DNA of 64,000 nt. It comes from Actinomadura luzonensis (GTDB lineage: Bacteria > Actinomycetota > Actinomycetes > Streptosporangiales > Streptosporangiaceae). Location: positions 3,353,001 to 3,417,000 of the forward strand of contig NZ_JAKRKC020000001.1 of the NCBI RefSeq assembly GCF_022664455.2, read 5' to 3'. Each line of letters begins with the position of its first letter. Within the stretch, counting starts at the first letter, position 1. Of the stretch, positions 57,705 through 64,000 are shown piece by piece. A model generated the notes under the pieces. The model did not search any database and was not told the origin of the DNA. It was given only the letters and a program-made list of their open reading frames with translations. A program made the translations under genes and the position numbers.

Positions 57705-59096
57705 TCAACGCGTCAGCGCGGTGAGCGGCTGCCGGGACGCGGGGCGGCCCGGGCCGCGCACCTCGCGCAGCGTGTCGCGCAGGTCGGCGAGCAGCCGGTC
57801 GGCGATGTCGAAGCTGAACCCGTTGCGGACGACGAAGCGCAGCACCGGGATCTCCTCCAGCGCGGGCGGCAGGTGGTAGGCGGGCACCTGCCAGCCCCGC
57901 CGGCGCAGCCGGTCGGACAGCTCGTGCGCGGTGCAGCCGAGGTCGGCGGCCGTCCTGACGGCGAACGCCGGCAGCTCGCCGCCGTCGGTCAGAGGTTCCA
58001 GGCCGCCGAGCCCGGCGATGCCGGCCGCCAGGTGGCGGGCGACGTCCTGGCAGGTCCGCTGGACGGCGCGGTAGCCGTCGAAGCCGAGCCGCAGGAAGTT
58101 GTAGTACTGCGCCGCGATGGGCGCGCCGGACCGGGAGAAGTTGAGGGTGAACGTCTCCTGCGGGCCGCCCAGCACGTCGGTGTGCAGCACCAGGTCGCCG
58201 GGCAGGTCGGCGGCGTCCTGCCAGACCACCCAGCCGACCGCCGGGTAGACCAGGCCGAACTTGTGGCCGGAGGCGTTGATCGAGCGCACCCGGGGCAGCC
58301 GGAAGTCCCAGGCCAGGCCGGGCTGGAGGAAGGGCGCGACGAAGCCGCCGCCGGCCGCGTCCACGTGCAGCGGCACGTCGAGGCCGCGCTCGGCCTCCAG
58401 CCGGTCCAGCGCGGCCGCGATGTCCGCGACCGGGTCGTACGCGCCGGTCTGGGTGGAGCCGAGCACGGCGACGACGCCGATGGTGTCGGCGTCGCAGCGG
58501 CTCACCACGTCCTCGGGGTCGAGCCGCAGGTCGGACGGGCCGCCGCGGCGGCGGATCGGCGCCCAGCGCGGCTCGACGTCCCAGTAGCGGCAGAACTTCG
58601 GCCAGCACACGTGCGTGTTGGTGCCGATGACGAGGTTGGGCCGCCCGCCCGCGCCGCCGCGCCGCCGCCGCCAGGCGAACTTCATCGCCAGGCCGCCGAG
58701 CATGGCCGCCTCGCTGGAGCCCGCCGTGGAGCAGCCGATGCCCTGGCCGGGGTCGTGCCAGAGCTCGCTCAGCATGTTGACGCAGCGCCCCTCCAGCTCG
58801 GCGACCTGCGGGTATTCCTCGCGGTCGACCATGTTCCTGTCGAGGCACTCGCCGATCAGCTCCTTGGCCTGCGGCTCCATCCAGGTGGTGCTGAAGGTGG
58901 CGAGGTTGAGGCGGGCGTTGCCGTCCAGCATGAGCTCGTCGCGGATGATCGCCAGGGCCGCGTCGGGATGCATGGGGCCGTCGGGGAGCCGGTAGCGCGG
59001 CACCCCGCCCTCGGAGATCAGTCCGCTGTAGAGCGGGTTGACGTGCAGGGCGGCGGCGTGACGGTCGGCGCCCGCCCTTCTGTGCAGGTTCGACAT
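57705..59096 (-). CDS. PLP-dependent glutamate decarboxylase-like enzyme
   Basis: 463 residues of the group II decarboxylase family. Start LHVNPLYSGLISEGGVPRYR; LNLATFSTTWMEPQAKELIG; GIGCSTAGSSEAAMLGGLAM; PLHVDAAGGGFVAPFLQPGL with Asp246 contacting the PLP pyridine nitrogen; and RSINASGHKFGLVYPAVGWV with the Schiff-base Lys279. It most resembles GadA/GadB. The product would be GABA if glutamate is the substrate, but other acidic or amino-acid substrates are possible, especially with a P450 and CMD protein encoded downstream. The N-terminus lacks a signal peptide. Confidence 0.9.
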   Translation of the reverse strand: MSNLHRRAGADRHAAALHVNPLYSGLISEGGVPRYRLPDGPMHPDAALAIIRDELMLDGNARLNLATFSTTWMEPQAKELIGECLDRNMVDREEYPQVAELEGRCVNMLSELWHDPGQGIGCSTAGSSEAAMLGGLAMKFAWRRRRGGAGGRPNLVIGTNTHVCWPKFCRYWDVEPRWAPIRRRGGPSDLRLDPEDVVSRCDADTIGVVAVLGSTQTGAYDPVADIAAALDRLEAERGLDVPLHVDAAGGGFVAPFLQPGLAWDFRLPRVRSINASGHKFGLVYPAVGWVVWQDAADLPGDLVLHTDVLGGPQETFTLNFSRSGAPIAAQYYNFLRLGFDGYRAVQRTCQDVARHLAAGIAGLGGLEPLTDGGELPAFAVRTAADLGCTAHELSDRLRRRGWQVPAYHLPPALEEIPVLRFVVRNGFSFDIADRLLADLRDTLREVRGPGRPASRQPLTALTR

Positions 59097-59282
59097 GGTC
59101 GGTCTCCCGTTCTGCGTACGGTTCGAGCCGCGGCCTGTCGTGCTGAGATCGCCACCGACAAGCCACCACCATTCGCGCAGGGAGAGGGCAAGGCAATCAG
59201 GACGGGGGTACTTCGTGAGGTCCCGCGAAAGGGGACGATGACCGTCCGTCAGAGAGAAATGCCTGGTGATCGGGTATGCCGA

Positions 59283-59520
59283 TCAAGAAACGCGCGGTGA
59301 CCAGTCCGGCCGGCGTCCCAGGTGGGCGAGGATGTCGTCGAGCGCCGAGCGGCCGGTCCGGTCGAGCGCGGGCGCGAACGCCGCGCCCGGCCTGAGGCGC
59401 GCCGGCCCGTCGGGCACGGCCTCCGCGACCGGCAGCGCGGCCGCCGTCAGCTCGTCCGGGAACCCGACCGGGACGCCGAGCGCTCTGGCCAGGTCCCAGG
59501 AGTGCACGATGATGCAGGCC
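59283..59520 (-). pseudogene. Maleylpyruvate-isomerase-like (TIGR03086-type) C-terminal fragment
   Basis: The frame from about 59520 reads CIIVHSWDLARALGVPVGFP, then DGPARLRPGAAFAPALDRTG, ending DDILAHLGRRPDW and a short tail. This is the C-terminal domain of mycothiol-dependent maleylpyruvate isomerase-like proteins (VHxWDLARAxG and FLGRDPxW ends). The N-terminal metal-binding DinB-like domain is absent. Exactly where it should continue, a MarR gene begins on the opposite strand. The frame stays open to 59579 without family resemblance. Confidence 0.6.
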
Positions 59521-59928
59521 CTCCTCCAGTCCCTCATCGCCGCCGAACTGCCGGTGCTGGCCGCGCACGACGTCACCATGTGGGGCTACGTCGTGCTCGG
59601 CGCGCTGGAGGACCAGGCGGTACGCACCCAGAACGCGCTCGCCGAGGCGATCGGGGCCGACAAGACCCGCATCATCGGCACGCTCGACCGGTTGCAGGCG
59701 GCCGGGCTCATCACCCGCGAGCCCGACCCGCGCGACCGCCGCGCCCGCGTCCTCGCGATCACCGAGCGGGGCCGCGCGGTGCGCGAGGCGGTGCGGGCCC
59801 GCATCCAGTCCAACGAGAACCGGCTGCTGGCCCGCCTGTCCCCGGCCGACCGCGCGGGTCTCCTGAACGCGTTGCGGACGCTGTCCGAGCTGCCGCGCGA
59901 GGAGATCACCGGGGCCGGTCGCCCGTGA
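59509..59928 (+). CDS. MarR-family regulator
   Basis: 139 residues. wHTH core: MWGYVVLGALEDQAVRTQNA, LAEAIGADKTRIIGTLDRLQ and AAGLITREPDPRDRRARVLA. The N-terminal dimerisation helix is short (MMQALLQSLIAAELPVLAAH), 23 residues before the conserved WGY. It could be complete, or trimmed at the junction with the truncated neighbour. No ribosome-binding site precedes ATG 59509. The target genes are unknown. Confidence 0.8.
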   Translation: MMQALLQSLIAAELPVLAAHDVTMWGYVVLGALEDQAVRTQNALAEAIGADKTRIIGTLDRLQAAGLITREPDPRDRRARVLAITERGRAVREAVRARIQSNENRLLARLSPADRAGLLNALRTLSELPREEITGAGRP

Positions 59929-59955
59929 CCGCGCGCCGATCCCGGCGCCGCGCGC

Positions 59956-60324
59956 TCAGGCGCCCGCCGGGCCCGCGAACACCACCGGCCGCACCTCGAT
60001 CCCGAGCCCCTCGACCCCGGCGTCCGGGATCAGCGCGGCCAGCTCCAGGGCCCGCTCGCGGCTGTCGCACTCCACCAGGTAGTAGCCGCCGAGGTGCTCC
60101 TTGGCCTCCAGGTAGGGGCCGTCCGTCACCGCCGGCACGCCGCCCCGCACCCTGACGACGGCGCTCTGCGACGGGTCGGCCAGCGCCACGGTGCCGACCA
60201 GCTCCCCGGACGCGCGGACGGTCTCCATGAACGCGCCGTGGGCGCTCATCACCTCCTCGCGTTCCGCCTCGGTCAGCGCGTCCCAGATCCGGGGGTTGTT
60301 GTGCATGATCAGCAGGTACTTCAT
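59956..60324 (-). CDS. YCII-family protein (without sigma partner)
   Basis: 122 residues starting MKYLLIMHNNPRIWDALTEA, with the DGPF-like box as TDGPYLEAKEHLGGYYLVEC and the end LGIEVRPVVF. It is the same family as 10727-11089. Unlike that copy, no ECF sigma gene follows on the same strand; the next gene is a convergent MarR. ATG 60324 has GAGAAGCG upstream. Confidence 0.85.
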   Translation of the reverse strand: MKYLLIMHNNPRIWDALTEAEREEVMSAHGAFMETVRASGELVGTVALADPSQSAVVRVRGGVPAVTDGPYLEAKEHLGGYYLVECDSRERALELAALIPDAGVEGLGIEVRPVVFAGPAGA

Positions 60325-60370
60325 CGCTTCTCCTCATGTCCGTCGGTCACCGGGTGGTCGGAGCCGTGCG

Positions 60371-60402
60371 CGGATTCTTGCGCCCCGGGCGGCAAGAATC
60401 CG
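60371..60402. repeat. 11-bp perfect inverted repeat
   Basis: CGGATTCTTGC (60371-60381) and GCAAGAATCCG (60392-60402) with a ten-base loop. It is 47 bases upstream of the YCII gene and immediately before the broken LLM oxidoreductase frame. It could be an operator for either. Confidence 0.6.
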
Positions 60403-60404
60403 CC

Positions 60405-61008
60405 CGGCGGCCGAACGGCTCGGATTCCACGCCGTGTCCGCCAGCGACCGGCTGCCCGTCCCCGCCGGGCCGCACTGGGGCAACGACGCGGGCCTGCCCG
60501 ACGGGCACGTCTGGGACTCGCTGGAGCTGCTGACCTGGGCGGCGGCGCACACGCGGCGCCTGCGGGTGGCCACCGGCATCCTCAACACCATCTTCCACCA
60601 GCCCGTCGCGCTGGCCCGCAGGCTGGCCACGCTCGACCGGCTGTGCCAGGGACGGCTGGACGTCGGCTCGGCGCGATCACCCGCCCGACGATCGAGCGGG
60701 CCGCCCGCGTCGGGGACGGCTTCATCGCCGTGGCCGTGAACTGGGACGACACCCGGCGGCAGGTCCGCTGGTACCGGGAGGCGGGCGGCGCCGGCACCGT
60801 CGTGGTGAACGTCATCCCGGTGCGCCCGGGGCAGCGGGTCGCGGCCGCGACGTTCGCCGGCGCCGCGCTGCGCGAGCTGGAGCGGGCGGCGGAGGCGGGC
60901 GCGGACGAGTCGCACGTCGCGCTGCACCTGCTGCCCCACGGGCACGAGCGGCAGGTGGAGCTGATGGAGGCGCTGGCGGCCAAGCTCGGACTGCCCGGGT
61001 CCGGCTGA
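60405..61008 (+). pseudogene. LLM-class flavin/F420-dependent oxidoreductase, broken gene
   Basis: Two reading frames hold the two ends of one bacterial-luciferase-like protein. Frame A (about 60405-60670) gives AAERLGFHAVSASDRLPVPA, ELLTWAAAHTRRLRVATGIL and ALARRLATLDRLCQGRLDVG, the N-terminal third, with no start codon and about 20 residues missing. Frame B (about 60670-61008) gives ITRPTIERAARVGDGFIAVA, VNVIPVRPGQRVAAATFAGA and the C-terminal end ALAAKLGLPGSG. Around a hundred residues between GRLDVG and ITRP are gone and the frame is shifted, so no functional enzyme can be made. Confidence 0.75.
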
Positions 61009-61120
61009 GCGGGAATGCCGTTCACCCGGCCGCGCCACCGCCGCGGGCCGTTCGCCCGGCCGCGGGGGCCGTTCGGCTCTGCCGCCCGGCGGCGTGTCGC
61101 GGTTAACGTCCAGTCCGTGG

Positions 61121-61156
61121 CCGCGCACCGGACCGCGCACCGGACCGCGCACCGGG
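61121..61156 (+). repeat. 12-bp tandem repeat, three copies
   Basis: CCGCGCACCGGA occurs twice and then CCGCGCACCGGG once, end to end, in the non-coding leader just upstream of the DUF385 gene. No further function is visible. Confidence 0.8.
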
Positions 61157-61179
61157 CCGCGGCCGGGAGGGAGGCCGCC

Positions 61180-61647
61180 ATGCCGGTCGAGGAACGCACG
61201 ACACCACCACGACTTCCGCCCCGCCGGATCATCCGCCTGGCCTGGTCGGCGCACAGGGGCCTGTACCGGGTCTTCGGCGGGCACGCCGGCCTGTGGCGGC
61301 CGCGTGCCGGCCGCTGGGGCGCCCTGCACCTGACCACCACCGGCCGCCGCACCGGACGCCGGCGCGGCGTCATCATCGCCTACCTGGAGGACGGCCCCGA
61401 CCTGGTCGCCCTGGCCATGAACGGCTGGGGACCGGGCGAGCCGTCCTGGTGGCTCAACCTCCAGGCGAACCCCGACGCGACGGTCCACCTCCGCGGCGGC
61501 CGGCGCCGGGTGCGCGCCCATGCCGCGACGGGCGGCGAGCGCGCCCGGTTGTGGGCCCGCTGGCGCGAGATCGACCCGCACCTGGACGCCTTCGCGGCGC
61601 TGCGGCCGACGGAGACGGCGGTGGTCGTCCTGAAGCCGTCACCCTGA
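61180..61647 (+). CDS. DUF385-type deazaflavin (F420)-dependent nitroreductase-family protein
   Basis: 155 residues. Basic N-terminus, then WGALHLTTTGRRTGRRRGVI, IAYLEDGPDLVALAMNGWGP, EPSWWLNLQANPDATVHLRG and RARLWARWREIDPHLDAF, all standard for the Ddn/DUF385 split-barrel family that binds F420 and reduces quinones or nitro compounds. The ATG 61180 has GGGAGGGAGG upstream. It follows the broken LLM gene, another F420/flavin-type oxidoreductase, on the same strand. Confidence 0.85.
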   Translation: MPVEERTTPPRLPPRRIIRLAWSAHRGLYRVFGGHAGLWRPRAGRWGALHLTTTGRRTGRRRGVIIAYLEDGPDLVALAMNGWGPGEPSWWLNLQANPDATVHLRGGRRRVRAHAATGGERARLWARWREIDPHLDAFAALRPTETAVVVLKPSP

Positions 61648-61717
61648 GCCCCCGGTCAGCCCCGGAGCCCGTCACCCCGAGCCCCCGCGCCGTTCCGGAG
61701 ACGCCGCCCCGGAGCCG

Positions 61718-62704
61718 TCACTCCGGGTGGCCCTCGGCCGGTTCCTGGGCGGTCGCGCGGGTGTAGCGGACGGCCAGGCGGCGCAGGTGCGCGATCAGCT
61801 CCGGCGGCCCGGTGACGTCGAAGTCCGCGTCGAGCAGCCCCAGGTGCACGGCGAGGGCCTCGATCGTGTCGGCGCCGGTGTGCAGCACGCAGGTGCGCTC
61901 GTCGAGGTGTTCGAGGGTGCCGGCCGCCGGGCTGATGCGGCCGGCGACGACCTCGGCCGGCGCGTGCACGGTGACCCGCGCCCGGTGCCGCCAGGCGGCG
62001 GCGGACACCCGGTGGGAGACGTAGCCGGCGACGTCGTCGTCGGGCAGGTCGCGGGGCGGGAAGCGGGGGCCGGTCGGGATGCGGGGCCGCAGCCGGTCCA
62101 CGCGGAAGGTGCGCCAGTCCTCGCGCTCGACGTCCCACGCCAGCAGGTACCAGCGGCGGCCCCAGACGACCAGCCGGTACGGCTCCACGATCCGCAGGGT
62201 GGCCGCGCCGGTGTGGTCGTGGTAGTCGAAGCGCAGCCGTTCCCGGTCGCGGCACACCGCGGTCAGGGTGGTCAGGACCGACGGGTCGACGACGGGCCCG
62301 GGGTCGTCGCGCGGCACCGGCACCATGTACGTCTGCAGCGTGGCGACCCGGCGCCGCAGCCGCGACGGCAGCACCCGCTCCAGCTTCGCCAGCGCCCGCA
62401 ACGACGCCTCCTCGATGCCGGCGACCGTGCCGCCGGTCGCGGCCCGCAGGCCGACGGTCACGGCGACCGCCTCCTCGTCGTCCAGCAGCAACGGCGGCAG
62501 CTGAGCGCCGGCGCCGAGCCGGTAGCCGCCGGCGGAGCCGCGCGTGGCCAGCACCGGGTAGCCGAGGCTGCGCAGGCGCTCCACGTCGGCGCGGACGGTC
62601 CGGCCGCTGACGCCGAGGCGTTCTGCGAGCTCGGCGCCGGTCCAGTCGCGCGGCGTCTGCAGGAGGGAGAGCAGCCGCAGGAGGCGGGCGGAGGTGTCCA
62701 GCAT
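61718..62704 (-). CDS. WYL-domain transcriptional regulator
   Basis: 328 residues. DeoR-like wHTH at the start (LDTSARLLRLLSLLQTPRDW, LGVSGRTVRADVERLRSLGY, ATRGSAGGYRL), then a WYL domain (LRFDYHDHTGAATLRIVEPY, RLVVWGRRWYLLAWDVERED with the WYL triad, WRTFRVDRLRPR) and a C-terminal WCX extension. WYL proteins sense ligands or nucleic-acid stress. ATG 62704 begins the HTH; an upstream extension is not family-like. It is co-oriented with the damaged SRPBCC gene 59 bases upstream, a frequent pairing. Confidence 0.88.
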   Translation of the reverse strand: MLDTSARLLRLLSLLQTPRDWTGAELAERLGVSGRTVRADVERLRSLGYPVLATRGSAGGYRLGAGAQLPPLLLDDEEAVAVTVGLRAATGGTVAGIEEASLRALAKLERVLPSRLRRRVATLQTYMVPVPRDDPGPVVDPSVLTTLTAVCRDRERLRFDYHDHTGAATLRIVEPYRLVVWGRRWYLLAWDVEREDWRTFRVDRLRPRIPTGPRFPPRDLPDDDVAGYVSHRVSAAAWRHRARVTVHAPAEVVAGRISPAAGTLEHLDERTCVLHTGADTIEALAVHLGLLDADFDVTGPPELIAHLRRLAVRYTRATAQEPAEGHPE

Positions 62705-62762
62705 GAGGACCACCCTGCCGCACCCTCGTGGGGTGAGGCGCGGACCGGCGGTCAGGCCGGGC

Positions 62763-63181
62763 TCATGCCGCCTCGTCCCGCGGGTGGGCGTCGCCGATGA
62801 GCCCGAGGGCCAGGTCGTGCTCAAGGAGGGCCTTGAGGGCGCTGATCAGGAACGTGAAGCCGCCGGTGGCGTCGAGGGCGTGCCGCACGACCTCGTCGCC
62901 GCTGCCGGTGAAGCCGCTTTCGGTGATCTCGACGTACGTGCTGTCGCCGGGTGCGGGGGTGAATCGGAACTCCACTGTGGTGGGGTGGTCGGGGGTGTAG
63001 CCGCTCCAGGTGAACAGGACGCGGCTGTTCTCCTCCACCTCCTTCACGAGGACGTTCGTGGACGCGCCGTACATCTCCCATTCCCACAGCAGCTCCGCGC
63101 CCGGGGTCATCGTGCCGCGATCGCCTGGAACACCTCGGCCGGTCCGCGGCGGATGAGCATGCCGACCTTGGCCTCGGGCAC
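62763..63181 (-). pseudogene. SRPBCC/AHSA1-domain protein with internal deletion
   Basis: From GTG 63181 the frame gives the normal START-domain entrance PEAKVGMLIRRGPAEVFQAI and then stops (ARStop at about 63108). In a second frame from ATG 63110 the protein continues as MTPGAELLWEWEMYGASTNV, FTWSGYTPDHPTTVEFRFT and YVEITESGFTGSGDEVVRHA to the end. About 20 residues (the usual FVDPAVTTRFWFTKGSGRL-like part) are missing at the join and the frame is shifted. A 115-residue product from the inner ATG is conceivable but would lack the first strand and helices. Confidence 0.7.
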
Positions 63182-63226
63182 GGCGGCATGTCAAAGGGCA
63201 GGCCGGTCAGCGCCCGGGGCGCGGGT

Positions 63227-63237
63227 TGAAAGTTTCA
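63227..63237. promoter_or_regulatory. TGAAAGTTTCA palindrome, second copy of the pectate-lyase-type element
   Basis: It has the same core as the element at 12862-12872 (reverse complement), and both are followed by TCATCG or preceded by its complement. It lies 46 bases upstream of the damaged SRPBCC gene and 186 bases upstream of the secreted-protein gene. Which of the two it serves is unclear. Confidence 0.35.
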
Positions 63238-63422
63238 TCGACACCGTGGTGCAGGTCGCAGGGCGTCATGTGGTCCGCGACCAGCCCTCTTCAGGCCGCC
63301 GCGCCTGCACGGGCTGCCGGCTCCGGCGAGCGGTGCTCCACTTGAATCTTTCCGGGGCCGAGCCGGCATGCGATTCTGCCGTCGAGAATCGCCCGAGCCC
63401 GGCACTCGAAGGAAGGGAACTC

Positions 63423-63908
63423 ATGATCGCCGGTAACCTGGCTCGACGGGCGCTGGCGGTCGGCGCGACGCTGGCCACCACCGCCGCGATGGTCGTGGTC
63501 GCGCAGCAGCCCGCCGCCGCCTCGGCCCTGACGCTCAACGGCACGGTGGACTGCCTCAACGTCAACTACTCGGGCGACACCCGGGACTGGTACGCCTCGT
63601 ACGTCGCGGTCGCCTCCTCACCGCCTTCGTACAGCGTGGCCGTGCCTGTCAGCTCGATGGTCGCGAACCCGGCGAACCACTCGTGGTCGTTCACCATCAG
63701 CCTCCCGGGCGGGAGCACGGCGGTGAGCGTGTCGGCCATCTGCAGCGGCGGTCACCAGTACGACCAGGTCGGCTGGACCAACGGGCCGGCGATCAGCATC
63801 CCCTCCTGGGCCACGACCCTCAACGCCACCTGGGGCTGCTCGACGCAGCAGGTCTACCCCGGGCCCTATATCACGGGCTGCAGCGCGCAGTCGTCCTCGT
63901 ACAGCTGA
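63423..63908 (+). CDS. Secreted protein of unknown function
   Basis: 161 residues. A clear Sec signal peptide (MIAGNLARRALAVGATLATTAA, cleavage probably after AAA-SA) is followed by a mature domain of about 125 residues rich in Ser, Tyr and Val, with no recognised motif. Cys residues at GTVDCLN, SAICSG, WGCST and ITGCSA could form two disulphides. A beta-sandwich is likely from the alternating pattern. ATG 63423 has GGAAGGGAACTC upstream and is followed after the stop by a terminator hairpin, so it is a single-gene unit. Confidence 0.8.
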   Translation: MIAGNLARRALAVGATLATTAAMVVVAQQPAAASALTLNGTVDCLNVNYSGDTRDWYASYVAVASSPPSYSVAVPVSSMVANPANHSWSFTISLPGGSTAVSVSAICSGGHQYDQVGWTNGPAISIPSWATTLNATWGCSTQQVYPGPYITGCSAQSSSYS

Positions 63909-63947
63909 ACGCCCCTCTCCCGCGCGGCCGCCGGCCGCCGCTCGTGG

Positions 63948-63988
63948 CGAAGCCGCCCCTACATGAGCCAGGTGTACGGGCGGCTTCG
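63948..63988 (+). terminator. Hairpin terminator downstream of the secreted-protein gene
   Basis: CGAAGCCGCCC (63948-63958) pairs with GGGCGGCTTCG (63978-63988). A further TACA/TGTA helix lies inside, separated by one C-C mismatch. It begins 40 bases after the stop codon. Confidence 0.8.
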
Positions 63989-64000
63989 GATGTGGTCACG

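Noticed and set aside
59239..59300. Short plus-strand frame upstream of the MarR gene (start MTVRQREMPG).
   Set aside because: No ribosome-binding site, no conservation known, and it overlaps the end of the truncated isomerase-like frame.
1..64000. CRISPR arrays, tRNA/rRNA genes, insertion sequences, phage or conjugation genes.
   Set aside because: Looked for spaced direct repeats, CCA-ended cloverleafs, transposase motifs and integrase motifs; none was seen. The 11-bp and 12-bp arrays have no spacers.

Overview
The window is about 64 kb of very GC-rich DNA with dense, short-spaced genes and heavy third-position GC bias. It carries SARP-type regulators, an ECF42-type sigma factor, BBE-like flavoproteins, an F420-type reductase and a HelR-type ATPase. 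This points to a filamentous actinobacterium. A Streptosporangiales member such as Nonomuraea is plausible, but that is inference only. No rRNA, tRNA, insertion sequence, phage gene or CRISPR array was seen.

Left part (1-16.6 kb). A minus-strand operon (9377 down to 1) encodes two paralogous beta-lactamase-fold serine hydrolases around a complete Dpp/Opp-type peptide importer with a fused permease-ATPase subunit, then an M20 peptidase and the start of a GNAT-like gene. This looks like peptide capture, uptake and hydrolysis. A 17-bp perfect inverted repeat sits just upstream of it. Next come a YCII/ECF42 sigma pair, a secreted pectate lyase with LacI-type palindromes upstream, a pair of truncated genes (cupin and a TetR lacking its HTH), a secreted ricin-type lectin, a LuxR-alpha/beta hydrolase fusion, a small unknown protein and a pentapeptide-repeat protein.

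Centre-left (16.7-29.6 kb): the most interesting region. A 55-codon acidic peptide gene, too short for usual ORF calling, is followed by a very strong hairpin. After it come an RRE-fused E1/ThiF (MccB-like) adenylating enzyme, a TPR-like protein, a JmjC/cupin hydroxylase, a B12-binding radical SAM enzyme, an MFS exporter, a cytochrome P450 and a flavin reductase. Two SARP regulators close the region. The layout fits a RiPP biosynthetic cluster that matches no class I can name.

Centre (29.6-41.7 kb). A STAS protein, a GlxA-type regulator and a saccharopine-dehydrogenase-like protein come first. Then there is a resistance block: TetR with a divergent Vat-like acetyltransferase and a macrolide-type glycosyltransferase, then helR with a rifamycin-associated-element-like palindrome, divergent from a GCS2-type carboxylate-amine ligase. 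A TetR/alpha-beta hydrolase pair with twin operators and a BBE-like flavoprotein follow.

Right part (41.7-64 kb). A large SARP-ATPase regulator is preceded by three heptamers at an exact 11-bp period and appears leaderless. Next are hydrolases, a second BBE-like flavoprotein, and a translationally coupled operon of GntR, ABC ATPase, ABC permease, S41 peptidase and PAF-acetylhydrolase-like lipase. A TetR/methyltransferase pair with an operator over the start codon follows, and then a glutamate-decarboxylase/atypical-P450/CMD operon. At the end is a stretch with three damaged genes (maleylpyruvate-isomerase-like, LLM oxidoreductase, SRPBCC), a DUF385 reductase, a WYL regulator and a secreted small protein with a terminator.
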